A stretch of DNA of 64,000 nt. Source: Brachynemurus nebulosus. Its lineage: Eukaryota; Arthropoda; Insecta; Neuroptera; Myrmeleontidae. Under the pieces are notes generated by a model. The model was not told the DNA's origin. It made no database searches and saw only the letters and a program-made list of their open reading frames with translations. Positions 35,213 to 45,191 of this stretch are shown here, one piece after another. The stretch spans positions 20,190,342 to 20,254,341 of the forward strand of contig JAPWDM010000008.1 in assembly GCA_035578155.1 (NCBI GenBank). The letters are read 5' to 3'. Every line of letters begins with the position of its first letter. Positions within the stretch are counted from its first letter, which is position 1. The translations under genes were made by a program, and so were the position numbers.

Positions 35213-35306
35213 CAATGGCTATTACTCACTCAGATGCATTACGACACTCGCCTCACAAGCTCGGCTCGTGTCGCAATTTCATCTTCGTGAGTAATAGCTA
35301 TCATTA
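35213..35306. repeat. imperfect palindrome (~40-bp arms)
   Basis: GGCTATTACTCACTCAGATG..CGACACTCG is mirrored by CGTGTCG..CATCTTCGTGAGTAATAGC around CCTCACAAGCTC. Locally G+C-richer than the surroundings. Could be a small foldback insertion; no target duplication recognised. Confidence 0.55.
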
Positions 35307-35452
35307 CTAGCTCGTTGAATAATATACTATTATTATTATCATATACTTATGTTAACTTGCAAAGTAATCGCCTGTATATGTTAAATTTGCAAGATTTGTT
35401 TACATAAGATAGTGTTTGTTTAAAAATATTTTCGTATGTATAAACACAAATA

Positions 35453-35600
35453 ATATTAATAGATTTGAGCGTTACTTTATGGTATTCTATATTTGTAAAT
35501 AATAAACAAATACTTTACTTTGCAAAATACCACTTTTATTTTTTGTAAATAAAAGTGGTATTTTGCAAAGTAAAGTATTTGTTTATTATTTATAAACACA
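35453..35600. repeat. Penelope-like tails in head-to-head palindrome
   Basis: A complete minus-oriented tail (TTAATAGATTTGAGCG.. to TACCACTTTTATT) is followed without a gap by a plus-oriented partial tail (AAAAGTGGTATTTTGC.. to TTATTTATAAA). Arms of about 60 bp are nearly identical. Same family as 17400-17605, without the hammerhead-like centre. Confidence 0.65.
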
Positions 35601-35659
35601 AATACATAGAAACCGTCCGCTTAATGATAGTTCGCATAGACAATAAACACTGTATTTAA

Positions 35660-36835
35660 AAATTTGATATTATTCAAGGATTATTTAACAGTAGCAACCT
35701 TTTTAAAAAAAAATTATTTGAAAGAAAAAACTAATTATGTTGTCTTATCTGATCTGGCACTTACCGACAAATTAAATTAATATTTATACGAATATTAAAG
35801 CATTCTAGTACCATAACTGCAGTGCAATTAAAAATTTTAACATATTAGGAAAGAACCGCTTGTATTGTACCTAATTTATGAATTTTATAATTAATTTTCT
35901 CTTATCAAATAATGATCTCTTTTGTCCATAATGAAATATGCATGAGTATAAATCACACAAGCAAAAATGGTATTTTTTTTATAAAAGTATAGTTAACGGA
36001 ATGATATGCTTTGTTGATTCTATTTGTATCTCTGTTGCTTCTTTGAATACATTTCTGTCATTTGGATCCATGTCGTTAGGAATTCGGAGTACGTCAAACA
36101 ATAACACTGACACCTATCGATAAATAGAAAAAGTGATGTGGTATACCTATGTGTGACCTGGAAGGTTCACACCACCAACTTCCTGGTAGATACATATAGT
36201 TAATTAAGTAGATAGATAGTTATAGAATATAGTTTATAAATAGGATATAATCAAAATAAAGGACGACTCACAAATTTTAAAATTTCACCAATTGACCTTC
36301 TATTGGCCTTCCCCTCCAGTATTCCCCAAATGTTTCACGAAAAAAATAGTATGGTTGTATGTCTCTAGTCTTTTGGATTCCTTATTGTTGTTTCCTAATC
36401 GTCAGCGGTATTTTAGGAACGTTATTCAACCAGTTAAGTAAAGGCTAACGAAAGCTTAACTTTTTCTAGCATTCCTTTTTTTTAATAACCAAGTATTCCG
36501 TAAAAATTTTAGACTTTGAAAAATGTTTTGCGGTAAAAAGGTTTGGGAAACACTGGATTAGATACTGCAAAAATTTACTCGAATAAAGTGTTTAGTACTT
36601 TCCCAATTTCTACATATAGTTTGAGATTTTTAATTTCAAATGTTATCGAGTGCCTGTGAAACATTATTAATGTATGGCGAACTTTTGTTCATATTTACAC
36701 ATACACCAATATTCATATGTTCATTTAGTGTCCACCTTTGGCTGATACTTGAACACTTGATTTATATTGATATGTATGACCAATTCATTATGTAAAATTA
36801 AAAATCCCCAAAGTGTTTGAAAAATTATCAAACTT
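35660..36835. other. AT-rich DNA, nothing identified
   Basis: No supported feature up to the SINE. The 61-codon frame at 35938 is unremarkable. Confidence 0.5.
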
Positions 36836-36907
36836 GATCGGCTGGAATTCGAACCCAGATCTCTTGGTTACTAGTCAAGCGCCTTACCAATTAGACTACC
36901 GACCGCT
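36836..36907 (-). repeat. tRNA-Thr-derived SINE head
   Basis: On the minus strand TAGTCTAATTGG is a good A box and GGTTCGAATTCC a good B box (RNA polymerase III promoter). Anticodon loop CTAGTAA would give AGT (Thr); acceptor GGTCGG pairs with CCGATC. Stem mismatches (A31-C39, the first acceptor pair) and continuation into unrelated sequence point to a SINE or tRNA pseudogene rather than a working tRNA. A diverged relative is at 24951-25010. Flanking GTCGGACTGGAGTGGCACTTG upstream may be part of the element. Confidence 0.65.
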
Positions 36908-37348
36908 TGTTCAAGTGCCACTCCAGTCCGACAATCAATCAAACACATCCTCTCTTTAATGCGAGACGCAATTATATTTATGGGCGTACCACTTGACAGT
37001 TTGATGTGTTTTAACTTACGATATATCACTTGAAAACCTATTAATAGGCCATAAGTAAAAGGGTTTCCTGTACTTAAGTCCTGTATCTGTAGTCAGTAAT
37101 GAACCGTTCAAAACTAAAGCAATGAACCAATGGATTAAACTGATATCTAATCTTCCAGCACATTTACTAAATTGGTTTTTTGCTTCAGTAAAAGAATTTC
37201 AATTAACTAAAAATAGGTAGTTTTTTTGCAATTCTCTAATATATTTGTCAAATAAATATTTAACGAACTGTTACGCGTGCATTTTCTACATCAATAATTC
37301 GCAACAAAAGCCAAAACAAATAAATCAGAAGTAAAAAAAAAATAGGTA

Positions 37349-38235
37349 GAGGAGACTGGGGTAGACTGGCCACTCTAAGACAAAATGTTATTTAGTTTAT
37401 CTCTTTGAAAGGAAATACAGATTAATAAGTATTTGGCATATAGTTGCTTTAGTGCAGAACCAATAACCATCAATATATCAACAGTATCTTGAAAGGGCAA
37501 AGTAACCACTTTACCCTGCTATGGTGGGTAAAGTGGCCAGGGTGCCGATTTTAACCCAAAAAGAAACCTTTAAGTAATAAACATGTTTATATACAAAATC
37601 AAACTATGCTTGTATCATTAATTATTATATATTAACGGACGGACAGACGGATGGGCATTGAAATCTCATCATAAAGGTTTGTTTTTCACATTGTTTCTCG
37701 GAACCCTAAAAACTGATTTCAGGCAATTCTTTTGTTTATAAAATATAAAGAACTAAATAAAGGTTCTGAATTTAATATTATATGTTAAAGTATTTTAAGA
37801 ATTCAATTTTGGGCAGCGATCGGAAACACTGGCCACTTTGATCCATTATAAGCCTGGCCACTTTACCCCGTTAAACGCTATTTCGGCAAGCCACAACTAA
37901 TTTCAAGAAAGAATTTTCTGATTCGTCGATAACTATATTATTTTAAAGTTAATTAGACAGGGTTTTTAGCTATCCCAATTAAAAAATTGTATTCGTAATT
38001 AATAAAAAAAAAAAAAAGAATAAGAATACAACTTAAAACTTACTTTACATCAACACTCGAAAATTCAGAAAATTCCTTATAATTCATAGGAAACTGATAA
38101 TTGACGTTTTAATAGAATACTAATGGCTTATCTACAAGCTAGTATTCAACTTCGCGACAAGATTGGAGTGGTTCCCGGTGAGTAGAGGCCCAATGACCAC
38201 TTTACCTCCACTGGCCACTTTACCTCAGTCTCTCC
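37349..38235. mobile_element. pogo-type non-autonomous element, family 2, copy C
   Basis: Ends GAGGAGACTGGGGTAGACTG and complementary GGAGAGACTGAGGTAAAGTG, with TA at 37347-37348 and 38236-38237. The word GGTAAAGTGGCC or its complement recurs inside (near 37508, 37529, 37842, 37858, 38200). No transposase frame. The inverted copy at 57174-58095 matches along its length. Confidence 0.8.
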
Positions 38236-38363
38236 TATTTCTTTTATTTGTGTGACAATTCACTGATTCAGTTTGGTATTCATAACGATATAAAGAATAA
38301 AAACAATTAATTATGGAGAGTGTATTCAGTCACGTAACCAAAGCTTCTATCAGAAGGCTGGTA

Positions 38364-39916
38364 CAGTGCGCGACAAAAAGATAGGTTCAGTAATTTTCAT
38401 TGAATTCTTAACTTTTATTTTGCAATGGATTGTACATTCATTATTTACTAAGTGTACGTTTGATGATCAATAAATTATTTTAGTTTCAACTTTCACCCTA
38501 TGCGTAAAATAAATAAATATTACAAAAAATACTTCTTCAGATGCGACAATAAGATAGGTTCAGGTCAGATTTTTGAATGATATGTATTCATTGTGCTCTG
38601 CTCGTGCTATTTCCTACAAGTGTATTGTATATTGTTGACGATAATTTATTTTGTGTATTTGTATTTTTTAAAATGGGTAGAGGGAAACGTTTAAATGATG
38701 TGGAAAAGGGGAGAATTGTAGCCTTGAAGGAGGAAGGGAAGAGTAATAGAGAAATTGCGAAATTAGTCAAGAGAAGTGCTAATGTGGTCAATAATTTCTT
38801 AAAAGATAAGGAAAACTACGGCACAAAAAAGTCTTCTGGCCGTCCCAAAGCCTTATCTGAGAGGGATAAGAGAGCGATTCTTAGAGTGGCGTCGAATTCC
38901 TCATTAACAGCGAGAGCTATTGCCGAAGCAGCTGGTGTACGAACAAATGTACGCAACGTACAAAGATATTTAAAGTCTTCTAAAATAATAAAAAGAATGA
39001 AACTGTTGAAAAAACCACTCTTAACTGATCAGCATATTAAAGCTCGACTGCAATTTGCGAAGAAGCACATGTCATGGGAAGAAGAGTGGAAAAAAGTTAT
39101 TTTCACAGACGAAAAGAAATTTAATTTGGATGGTCCCGACGGTTATAATTACTATTACCATGATTTAAGGAAGGAACCACGGGTCCTCTCTCGGCGGCAA
39201 ATGGGTGGTGGTTCTCTAATGATATGGGCTGCTATTGGTTACAATAAAAACTCAAATATTAAGCCTTTATCGTGGAAGATAAATGCAAGAGCATATCTCA
39301 AAATATTGGAAGAAGAATTTCTGCCGCAGTACGCTGCAATGGCTGGAGAGGAATTCATTTTTCAGCAAGACAATGCCTCTATACATTCTGCGAAAATTGT
39401 GGAGAAGTGGTTTCTTGACCATAATGTTCAAAAGCTTGATTGGCCAGCAAGGTCTCCGGACTTAAATATTATTGAAAACGTGTGGGGGATGTTGGCTCGG
39501 AGAGTTTATGCCAATGGCAGACAATTTACATCGGTCGGAGACTTGAAAAAGGCGGTGGAAGATGAATGGAAAAATTTGCCGCAAGATTACATAAAAAATT
39601 TTTACCACAGCTTACCTAATAGAATATTTGAACTTATTAGAGTAAATGGAAAAAGTACCAGTTATTGAATAAATATGTTTTAAAAATAACTATTTTGTTT
39701 CGTTAGTGAACCTATCTTTTTGTCGCATGTTTACATTATAAATTTTATATATTGAAACATTTTTTGTCAAATTGTTTTGATTCGAATTTTAATCACATAA
39801 ATTATTATAAAGTATCTTAGGATGCTCTTATATATATTCAAATCTATTTAGTTCGATTTACCATTTCTTGGATATTTGGTCTTTCATAAGTGAACCTATC
39901 TTTTTGTCGCGCACTG
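38364..39916 (+). mobile_element. complete Tc1-type transposon with IR/DR ends
   Basis: TA at 38362-38363 and 39917-39918. Outer ends CAGTGCGCGACAAAAAGA (38364) and its complement ending 39916 agree perfectly for at least 26 bases. A second copy of GCGACAAAAAGATAGGTTCA lies inside each end: 38543-38563 (one change) and 39706-39727. Each end therefore has an outer and inner transposase site about 180-190 bp apart (IR/DR type). One intact gene. Length 1553 bp. Confidence 0.93.
38673..39668 (+). CDS. Tc1-type transposase, intact (DD34E)
   Basis: Catalyses cut-and-paste at TA dinucleotides in the nucleus. The start is taken at MGRGKRLND (331 aa). The frame opens 32 codons earlier at 38577, but that leader is hydrophobic and unlike the family. 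Residues 1-105 form the paired-like double helix-turn-helix DNA-binding region (KGRIVALKEEGKSNREIAKL; TARAIAEAAGV), split by GRPK at 56-59, the AT-hook-like linker. Catalytic triad D146 (FTDEKKF), D233 (QQDNA), E268 (IIENVWG), with 34 residues between the last two. Length fits the family (about 340 aa). No stops or frameshifts; only the jockey-like RT fragment is comparably open. With perfect ends this suggests recent activity. Confidence 0.95.
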   Translation: MGRGKRLNDVEKGRIVALKEEGKSNREIAKLVKRSANVVNNFLKDKENYGTKKSSGRPKALSERDKRAILRVASNSSLTARAIAEAAGVRTNVRNVQRYLKSSKIIKRMKLLKKPLLTDQHIKARLQFAKKHMSWEEEWKKVIFTDEKKFNLDGPDGYNYYYHDLRKEPRVLSRRQMGGGSLMIWAAIGYNKNSNIKPLSWKINARAYLKILEEEFLPQYAAMAGEEFIFQQDNASIHSAKIVEKWFLDHNVQKLDWPARSPDLNIIENVWGMLARRVYANGRQFTSVGDLKKAVEDEWKNLPQDYIKNFYHSLPNRIFELIRVNGKSTSY

Positions 39917-40001
39917 TATGTACTGAAGAGCCCCTCCGATAAAAATTATCGACCACGTCCTTGAACGAATCAACTGAACAATATAAAATATTTATCAAAT
40001 A

Positions 40002-40538
40002 CAGTGTGTCCCAAAACTACAGGGACATAGAACTACCACGTATTCTAGAGGTCAAAAAACGACGATTGGACCCAACTTACTTATGTACCAAAATGCACCG
40101 TTTGCGCGTGAGTGGAGTTCAAAGTTTACTTAAAAAATCAAATTTTTGTACGCTGTTCCGAAATGCATGAACCATAATTTTAATGAAATTTGGCACCTGC
40201 GCATTTCCGAGAATGCCATTAGGTACTTTCAGTAGCCAGAGAAACTCAAACAAAATTGGGGAAGGATTGAAACTACCCCCACCCCTAGATATATTTGTTC
40301 AGAATTTTTTTAAGGATGATAATAGGGCTTTGGGATTTTTTTAAAAGGAAGGTTTATTAATTTCCTTTATTTTTTGGCTCTTGTAGAAACTTTGTATTTC
40401 GCATAGTTTTGGAGGAAAAAAATTCTTTTTTAAACACTGATAACCGATACTGTACATAGGTAAGTTGGGCCCAATCGTCGTTTGTTTACCTCTAGAATAC
40501 GTGGTAGCTCTATGTCCCCGTTGTTCTGGGACATCCTG
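40002..40538. mobile_element. TA-flanked MITE with ~80-bp inverted ends
   Basis: Ends CAGTGTGTCCCAAAACTA and complementary CAGGATGTCCCAGAACAA, TA at 40000-40001 and 40539-40540. Complementarity runs on through CTACCACGTATTCTAGAGG and GACGATTGGACCCAACTTAC. CAGGGTGTCCCA-type ends are widespread in insect Tc1/mariner MITEs. The 69-codon frame inside is not a gene. Confidence 0.8.
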
Positions 40539-40540
40539 TA

Positions 40541-42306
40541 TAAATTATTTCAACACCACATGTTTCACAGACGTGTTCAGCAAGTTATATAACTTACAGT
40601 TTATTAAATGACCAAGTGGCCCATGAACTTTGGACGATAGTATATTATTTAAATGATATAATATTAAAAATAAATAAAAGTGCGTGATGCGTAAAATAAA
40701 AATTATGAAATCGATTTTATTAATTATTTCATAAAAATTAAACATTTTTCAAAATATAAATTTAATTGCTGGTGTAGGCGCTGGTGACAGTCTAGATTTT
40801 TATGATTCCATGATAAAAAGATGAATTTAGCTACATTTAAAGCTACATTTAGCTACATTTTAGCGTATCTCGGGCAAGACTTGTAATACTGATTCGAAAT
40901 AGTTACGTTTCTTTTTGAGTCCTTATCGCAAAATATCATAGTTTTAAGGATTTTGGAACTTAACAAACTTGGGTATCCTTTTCATCTACAGTAGTTATTT
41001 CCGTTTATATAAAATATATTATTACTCTTTGAGTTTCTAGGATTGTCACAAATGAATGTTCGACCTCATTCTAGGACAAATAACCACTCAAAGATCCATT
41101 TTTTTTTTGTCATCTCACTCACACCTTTACTTAAAATAACAGTAAATCATTCGAGAACGGCTCGAATAGGCCCTAACATAGCCGGATATACGATATTTTA
41201 GACTGGGGCTTATAAATTTTATCAGTTTTATCATAAGACGTAAAAATACTTTCAATTTTTTTTCAATCAAAAGTCAGTTTATTACTATCTACCTTAATTT
41301 TATATGTATATGTATACGTATTTCAGAACAGATGCATATATTTCCAACGAAGACATTCACAAGTTCAAAATATTGCGTATCCCCACTATGTTAGGGAGTA
41401 TTTGATCAGTTGTCTCATCCTAACTAAAAACTATCTTAAAAATCAGCAAATTTTCAATCTTACGCTAAACCAAAATCTTACCTATATAAATATAACATTT
41501 AATCCAAATAATATTTTCTCAATAATTATGAATGTTCCAATTGACTCAAACGTTTTCTAGCAAACAAATCAACTTTTCCAATCAAAAACATTTTCTTAAT
41601 CCAATTTCGAGAAAAACAAAAAACAATCAAACATCAAAAAAACAAAATCACATTTTACACTCAAAAAATTAGAACAAAAAACAAAAATCCACACTGGTAT
41701 TATAAATCAAAACAATTTAAATAATAAAACTAATTGACAATCAACAATTAAAAATTGAAAATCGGACTAGCAACACTATGCAGCGCAAAACAACAGCGCG
41801 GCGCGACGGCTCAGCAATCCGACTATAGCAACACAATCGATGCTCATTCAATTGAATGTAATATATAAATGTAATATTTTCAGATCAAGTAGGTTGTGAC
41901 GGAGTGTTACGTACAGTTAGATGAATTAATGGTGACTGATATAATGTACAATGTGTATGTATTAAACATGACATAATGAACTGATTAAGGTATTTATGTC
42001 ATTTTTAAGTTATATAATTGTTTATATTTTTGGAATTTATCGTTAAGAATTTGAATTATATCAGATGTGCGTTTTTTCAGGCATGAAATATTGTTGGGGG
42101 TAATTTAATTTGAATTCTTTGTACATATAAATTTTTAAAATGGTTCTTGAAAATCTTTACTATTTTGTTCCGGTAAATTTTTTGAAATACCGAAGTATTC
42201 CATTAACTCTAATATTATTATATTCTGAAGGTAGTATCTTTTTGTTCATTTTCTAATTTAGAATTTAGGAAATGTAGGAATTCTTCCACATTAGATGAAT
42301 CATCAT
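40541..42306. other. intergenic DNA; G-poor tract and a short CpG-rich patch
   Basis: No gene recognised. From about 41440 to 41770 the plus strand is strongly G-depleted (A and C rich) and ends in a short G+C-rich patch (GCGCGGCGCGACGGCTC, about 41796). This could be a promoter neighbourhood or a repeat end; nothing decides it. Confidence 0.4.
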
Positions 42307-42308
42307 TA

Positions 42309-43154
42309 GGGGAGCGAGATGTAATGAGAGCTTGCGGGTAATGGGAGCGGGAACTTCCCTCATGCGCATTTTCCAGTAGTTGTATGCATTCAGTTGTTAA
42401 AAGAAGTTTTATTTTTTGTGCTCGGTGCTTATAAGAAAATGATTTTAACGATATCAAAGTAACAACTAAATTAAATTTTTTATTTTAATTAATTATCACT
42501 AATTATAAAGCTAAGTTTGTCTACTTTTTGCTAGCATTATCAGAATTGTGATAACAAATGAATATTGAAATCTATAACCATGTTTCACAAAATGGTGGAA
42601 TTCGGGAAATAAGAGCCTATATGGTTCTAATCTGAAAAAGATTGAATGCAAGGTTTTTTTGCAAAATATAGTTATGGTATTATTGCAGAAGCGGTGAAAA
42701 CTGAACATACGCAGAATGTTTTAACTCCGATAGCGCAACTGATTATATTTGTGTTCTTTGCCCTCATCTTTAGAATCTAAATCTTTAGAAGCCTTAGAAT
42801 AATTCTTTTATTTCGATTATAAAGTTGAATTTCATTGTTAAAATACCTTTATTTGCTGTATTTTTTGCACTTATTTTGTTTTCGAAGACTGATTTTGTTT
42901 TTATAATTTTGAACGAATTTAAAGTAAATTTTAGGCTGCCATTTCCCGACCTGTCGGGAAGTGGAAGCGGGCGGTAGACTTCAGGAAATAAAATTTTTCG
43001 CCCAGAAAAATATTGTTTAGCTGACTAAAATTCAGTTTATTTGTTGATCAAATAGACAAGTTATGTGTTTCAGTTTAAAAAAGTAAATAAAAAAAAGAAT
43101 GATTCGAGATATTTTTGTCTTTCCTTATTAGGCTCCAATTACTCCCTGCTCCCC
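42309..43154. mobile_element. pogo-type non-autonomous element, family 4
   Basis: Ends GGGGAGCGAGATGTAATG and complementary GGGGAGCAGGGAGTAATTG, TA at 42307-42308 and 43155-43156. Related words recur inside (GCGGGTAATGGGAGCGGG near 42337, TTTCCCGACCTGTCGGGA near 42943). Same plan as the elements at 3168, 37349 and 55363. The frame at 42218-42457 (minus) crosses the element end and is not a gene. Confidence 0.65.
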
Positions 43155-43792
43155 TAAATGATTACATAAAAATATCAGAAATTTTGCTAAAAAGATGCTT
43201 AATAATTTAAAAAAAAAATAAAAAAAATTATTTCAAATGTTTGTTGGAACAAACCTAACATCTATAACAATGATGTCCTCTTTAGTTGATGAAAATTATT
43301 ACCTTAAAGAAATATTACGTTATTTTAATCGGTTTGGTCGGGGACATAATTGCAGGATACAATTAAGTACAATTAGATGTAATTTTACTTGCAGTATGTA
43401 ATGAAGAATGTCAAAAATATGTTATGTATTTCGAAATTTTATGCTATTTTTAGCCTTATATGTAACATTATGAGATATTTATTAAACATGTTTTTTACAA
43501 TTTTTTGAATACTGGATTGATGCAATTCCTATTAAACGTTGTAGCCCTCTCCGCTCAGATATTTTTAACGGCTTCAAGAAAAAGTGCTATTAATACTACC
43601 AAAAACACGAAAAATAAACTACCCAATCGATTTTGAAAAATTTTCCACCTTTTGAAAGCTAAACTATTTTAGTTATTTACGATAAATGAGATCCCCAAAA
43701 TCCTGCGGACAGCTATAAGCTACGGTATATGAGAGCTAAACTATTTGAAATTGTTAGAGAGCTAAACTATTTTAAATAGATATTATCTTATA

Positions 43793-43858
43793 TTAATAGA
43801 TTTGAGCGTTACTTTAAGGTATTCCATATACAATATTTGATATTGCAAATATGGATTT
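43793..43858 (-). repeat. Penelope-like tail fragment in minisatellite
   Basis: TTAATAGATTTGAGCGTTAC..GGTATTCCATAT matches the end of the tails at 17400-17605 and 61165-61312, minus orientation, and abruptly interrupts the 118-bp repeat unit. Confidence 0.6.
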
Positions 43859-43893
43859 AAACTATTTTATATGAGATCCATTAGGGTCCTGCG

Positions 43894-44129
43894 CAGTGGT
43901 GGGTTTACCAGCAGGTTGTGTAGGCTGGAGCCTAGGGCGGAAGATTTTAGGGGCGGCAAATTTGGACAAAAAGGGCTTCAAGATGTAGAATTTGAAGTTT
44001 TGTTTTTTGTTCGTCACTTACGTTTTTTAAGACAAAGTGTTAAAAAAGTTATTAAAAAATTTTTTTAGCTTTTTAGGGACGGCATTTTTTACGGAGCCTA
44101 GAGCGGCACTTACGGTAAATTCGCCACTG
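43894..44129. mobile_element. hAT MITE (236 bp) in minisatellite
   Basis: Ends CAGTGGTGGGTTTACC and complementary CAGTGGCGAATTTACC; perfect 8-bp duplication GTCCTGCG (43886-43893, 44130-44137). GTCCTGCG is itself part of the minisatellite unit, so the insertion is unambiguous. Confidence 0.9.
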
Positions 44130-44377
44130 GTCCTGCGGACCTAAAAGCGTTAAAAACAAACTACCCAACTTATTTCGAAAATTTGTTCCCTATTTAAGAG
44201 CTAAAATATTTTAGACAAACATAGACGATGTTATATAAAGTTCGACAAGGTTTTGGTGACCCAAAAGTGCCAAAAATTAACTATCCAATCGATTTTAAAG
44301 AATCCTTTACCTCCTAAATCTTTAGAAATTTACTACATTATACAGGATGCTGCGACAAGGATACTTAATTATGTCTC

Positions 44378-45191
44378 ACAAGTAACCGTCCCGAGGCCGG
44401 ACCTATCGATTTTGATGAAACTTAGATATGTTGTAGAACACTAAAAAATAAGCGACACGTATTTTTCTTTATCGGCGGAAAAACGGTTTGAAGGGGTGAA
44501 ATCGCCCTCCAAAAATTGGGTTAAAAATTTAATTTTTTAAATATCTCGAAAACGGTAAGAGATAGAGCAAAAGTTTAAATTAGCGATATTGCTCTTTTTT
44601 AAAGAGCTATCTATTGGTATGCAACTTGTTCAAATTGTGTCAACAGGGGTGGCTGGGAGTTAAAATTTAGGGGTTAATTTTGCAAAAAGGGGGTGAAAAT
44701 TAAACAATATAAAAATTTTGTTTACAGATTTGAAATCTACGTCAAAAAATCTAATTGACCTGTTTTTGCTCAATGTCCTAATAGTAAGTCTAGGAGTAGT
44801 TAACTAGGGGGTGACTGTGTCGAATAGTCCTACTACTTGGGTAGTTTAAGAAGTTTTTCTTCATGGAAAATAGTTTAAGACATTTAGAATAACGTAGAAA
44901 TGAAATTTTCGATTTCAAAATTCAGTTTGAGCAACATTGGAGAGGGGGTGAGTCACCTTCTTAAATTACATATTAGTTAACATACACCATTTAAACTTTT
45001 GCTCTATCTCTTACCGTTTTCGAGGTATTTAAAAAATTAAATTTTTACCCCAATTTTTGGAGGGCGATTTCAGCCCTTCAAACCGTTTTTCCGCCGATAA
45101 AGAAAAATACGTGTCGCTTATTTTTTAGTGTTCTACAACATATCTAAGTTTCATCAAAATCGATAGGTCCGGCCTCGGGACGTTTACTTGT
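44378..45191. mobile_element. long inverted-repeat element, ~200-bp arms ~98% identical
   Basis: Arms 44378-44578 and 44988-45191 start CAAGTAACCGTCCCGAGG and match over 200 bp with about four differences by eye. The centre (44579-44987) is unique. No frame. No clear target duplication. High arm identity suggests a young insertion or recent conversion. Confidence 0.7.

Larger units (their letters stand above)
32491..35652. mobile_element. possible Tigger-like element hosting the piggyBac insertion
   Basis: CAGTGAATTATACCGAC..TTAACCGGACGA at 32491 faces the complement of CAGTGTTTATTGTCTATG..TTAAGCGGACGG ending 35652, followed by TA. The left flank is not TA. CCGGAC and GCGGAC words near the ends resemble the Tigger-like MITEs at 17054 and 27409. 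It would have been about 1 kb before piggyBac inserted. Tentative. Confidence 0.3.
43560..44345. repeat. 118-120-bp minisatellite, interrupted
   Basis: Units share GAGATCCGCCAGTGTCCTG, GACCCAAAAGCGCCAAAAAT, CGATTTTGAAAATTT and AGAGCTAAACTATTTTA. Spacing in the homologous array at 51385-51610 is 118 and here about 120. Two insertions break it: a Penelope-like tail piece (about 43793-43858) and a hAT MITE (43894-44129). It ends ATCTTTAGAAATT..ACAGGATGCTG, the same boundary as the other array, so both may belong to one transposon family carrying a minisatellite. Confidence 0.7.

Noticed and set aside
36836..36907. Functional tRNA-Thr(AGT) gene
   Set aside because: Mismatches in the acceptor and anticodon stems and a related degraded copy at 24951 favour a SINE or pseudogene.
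42218..42457. 79-codon minus frame
   Set aside because: Runs across the end of a pogo-type element, so it combines element and flank by chance.
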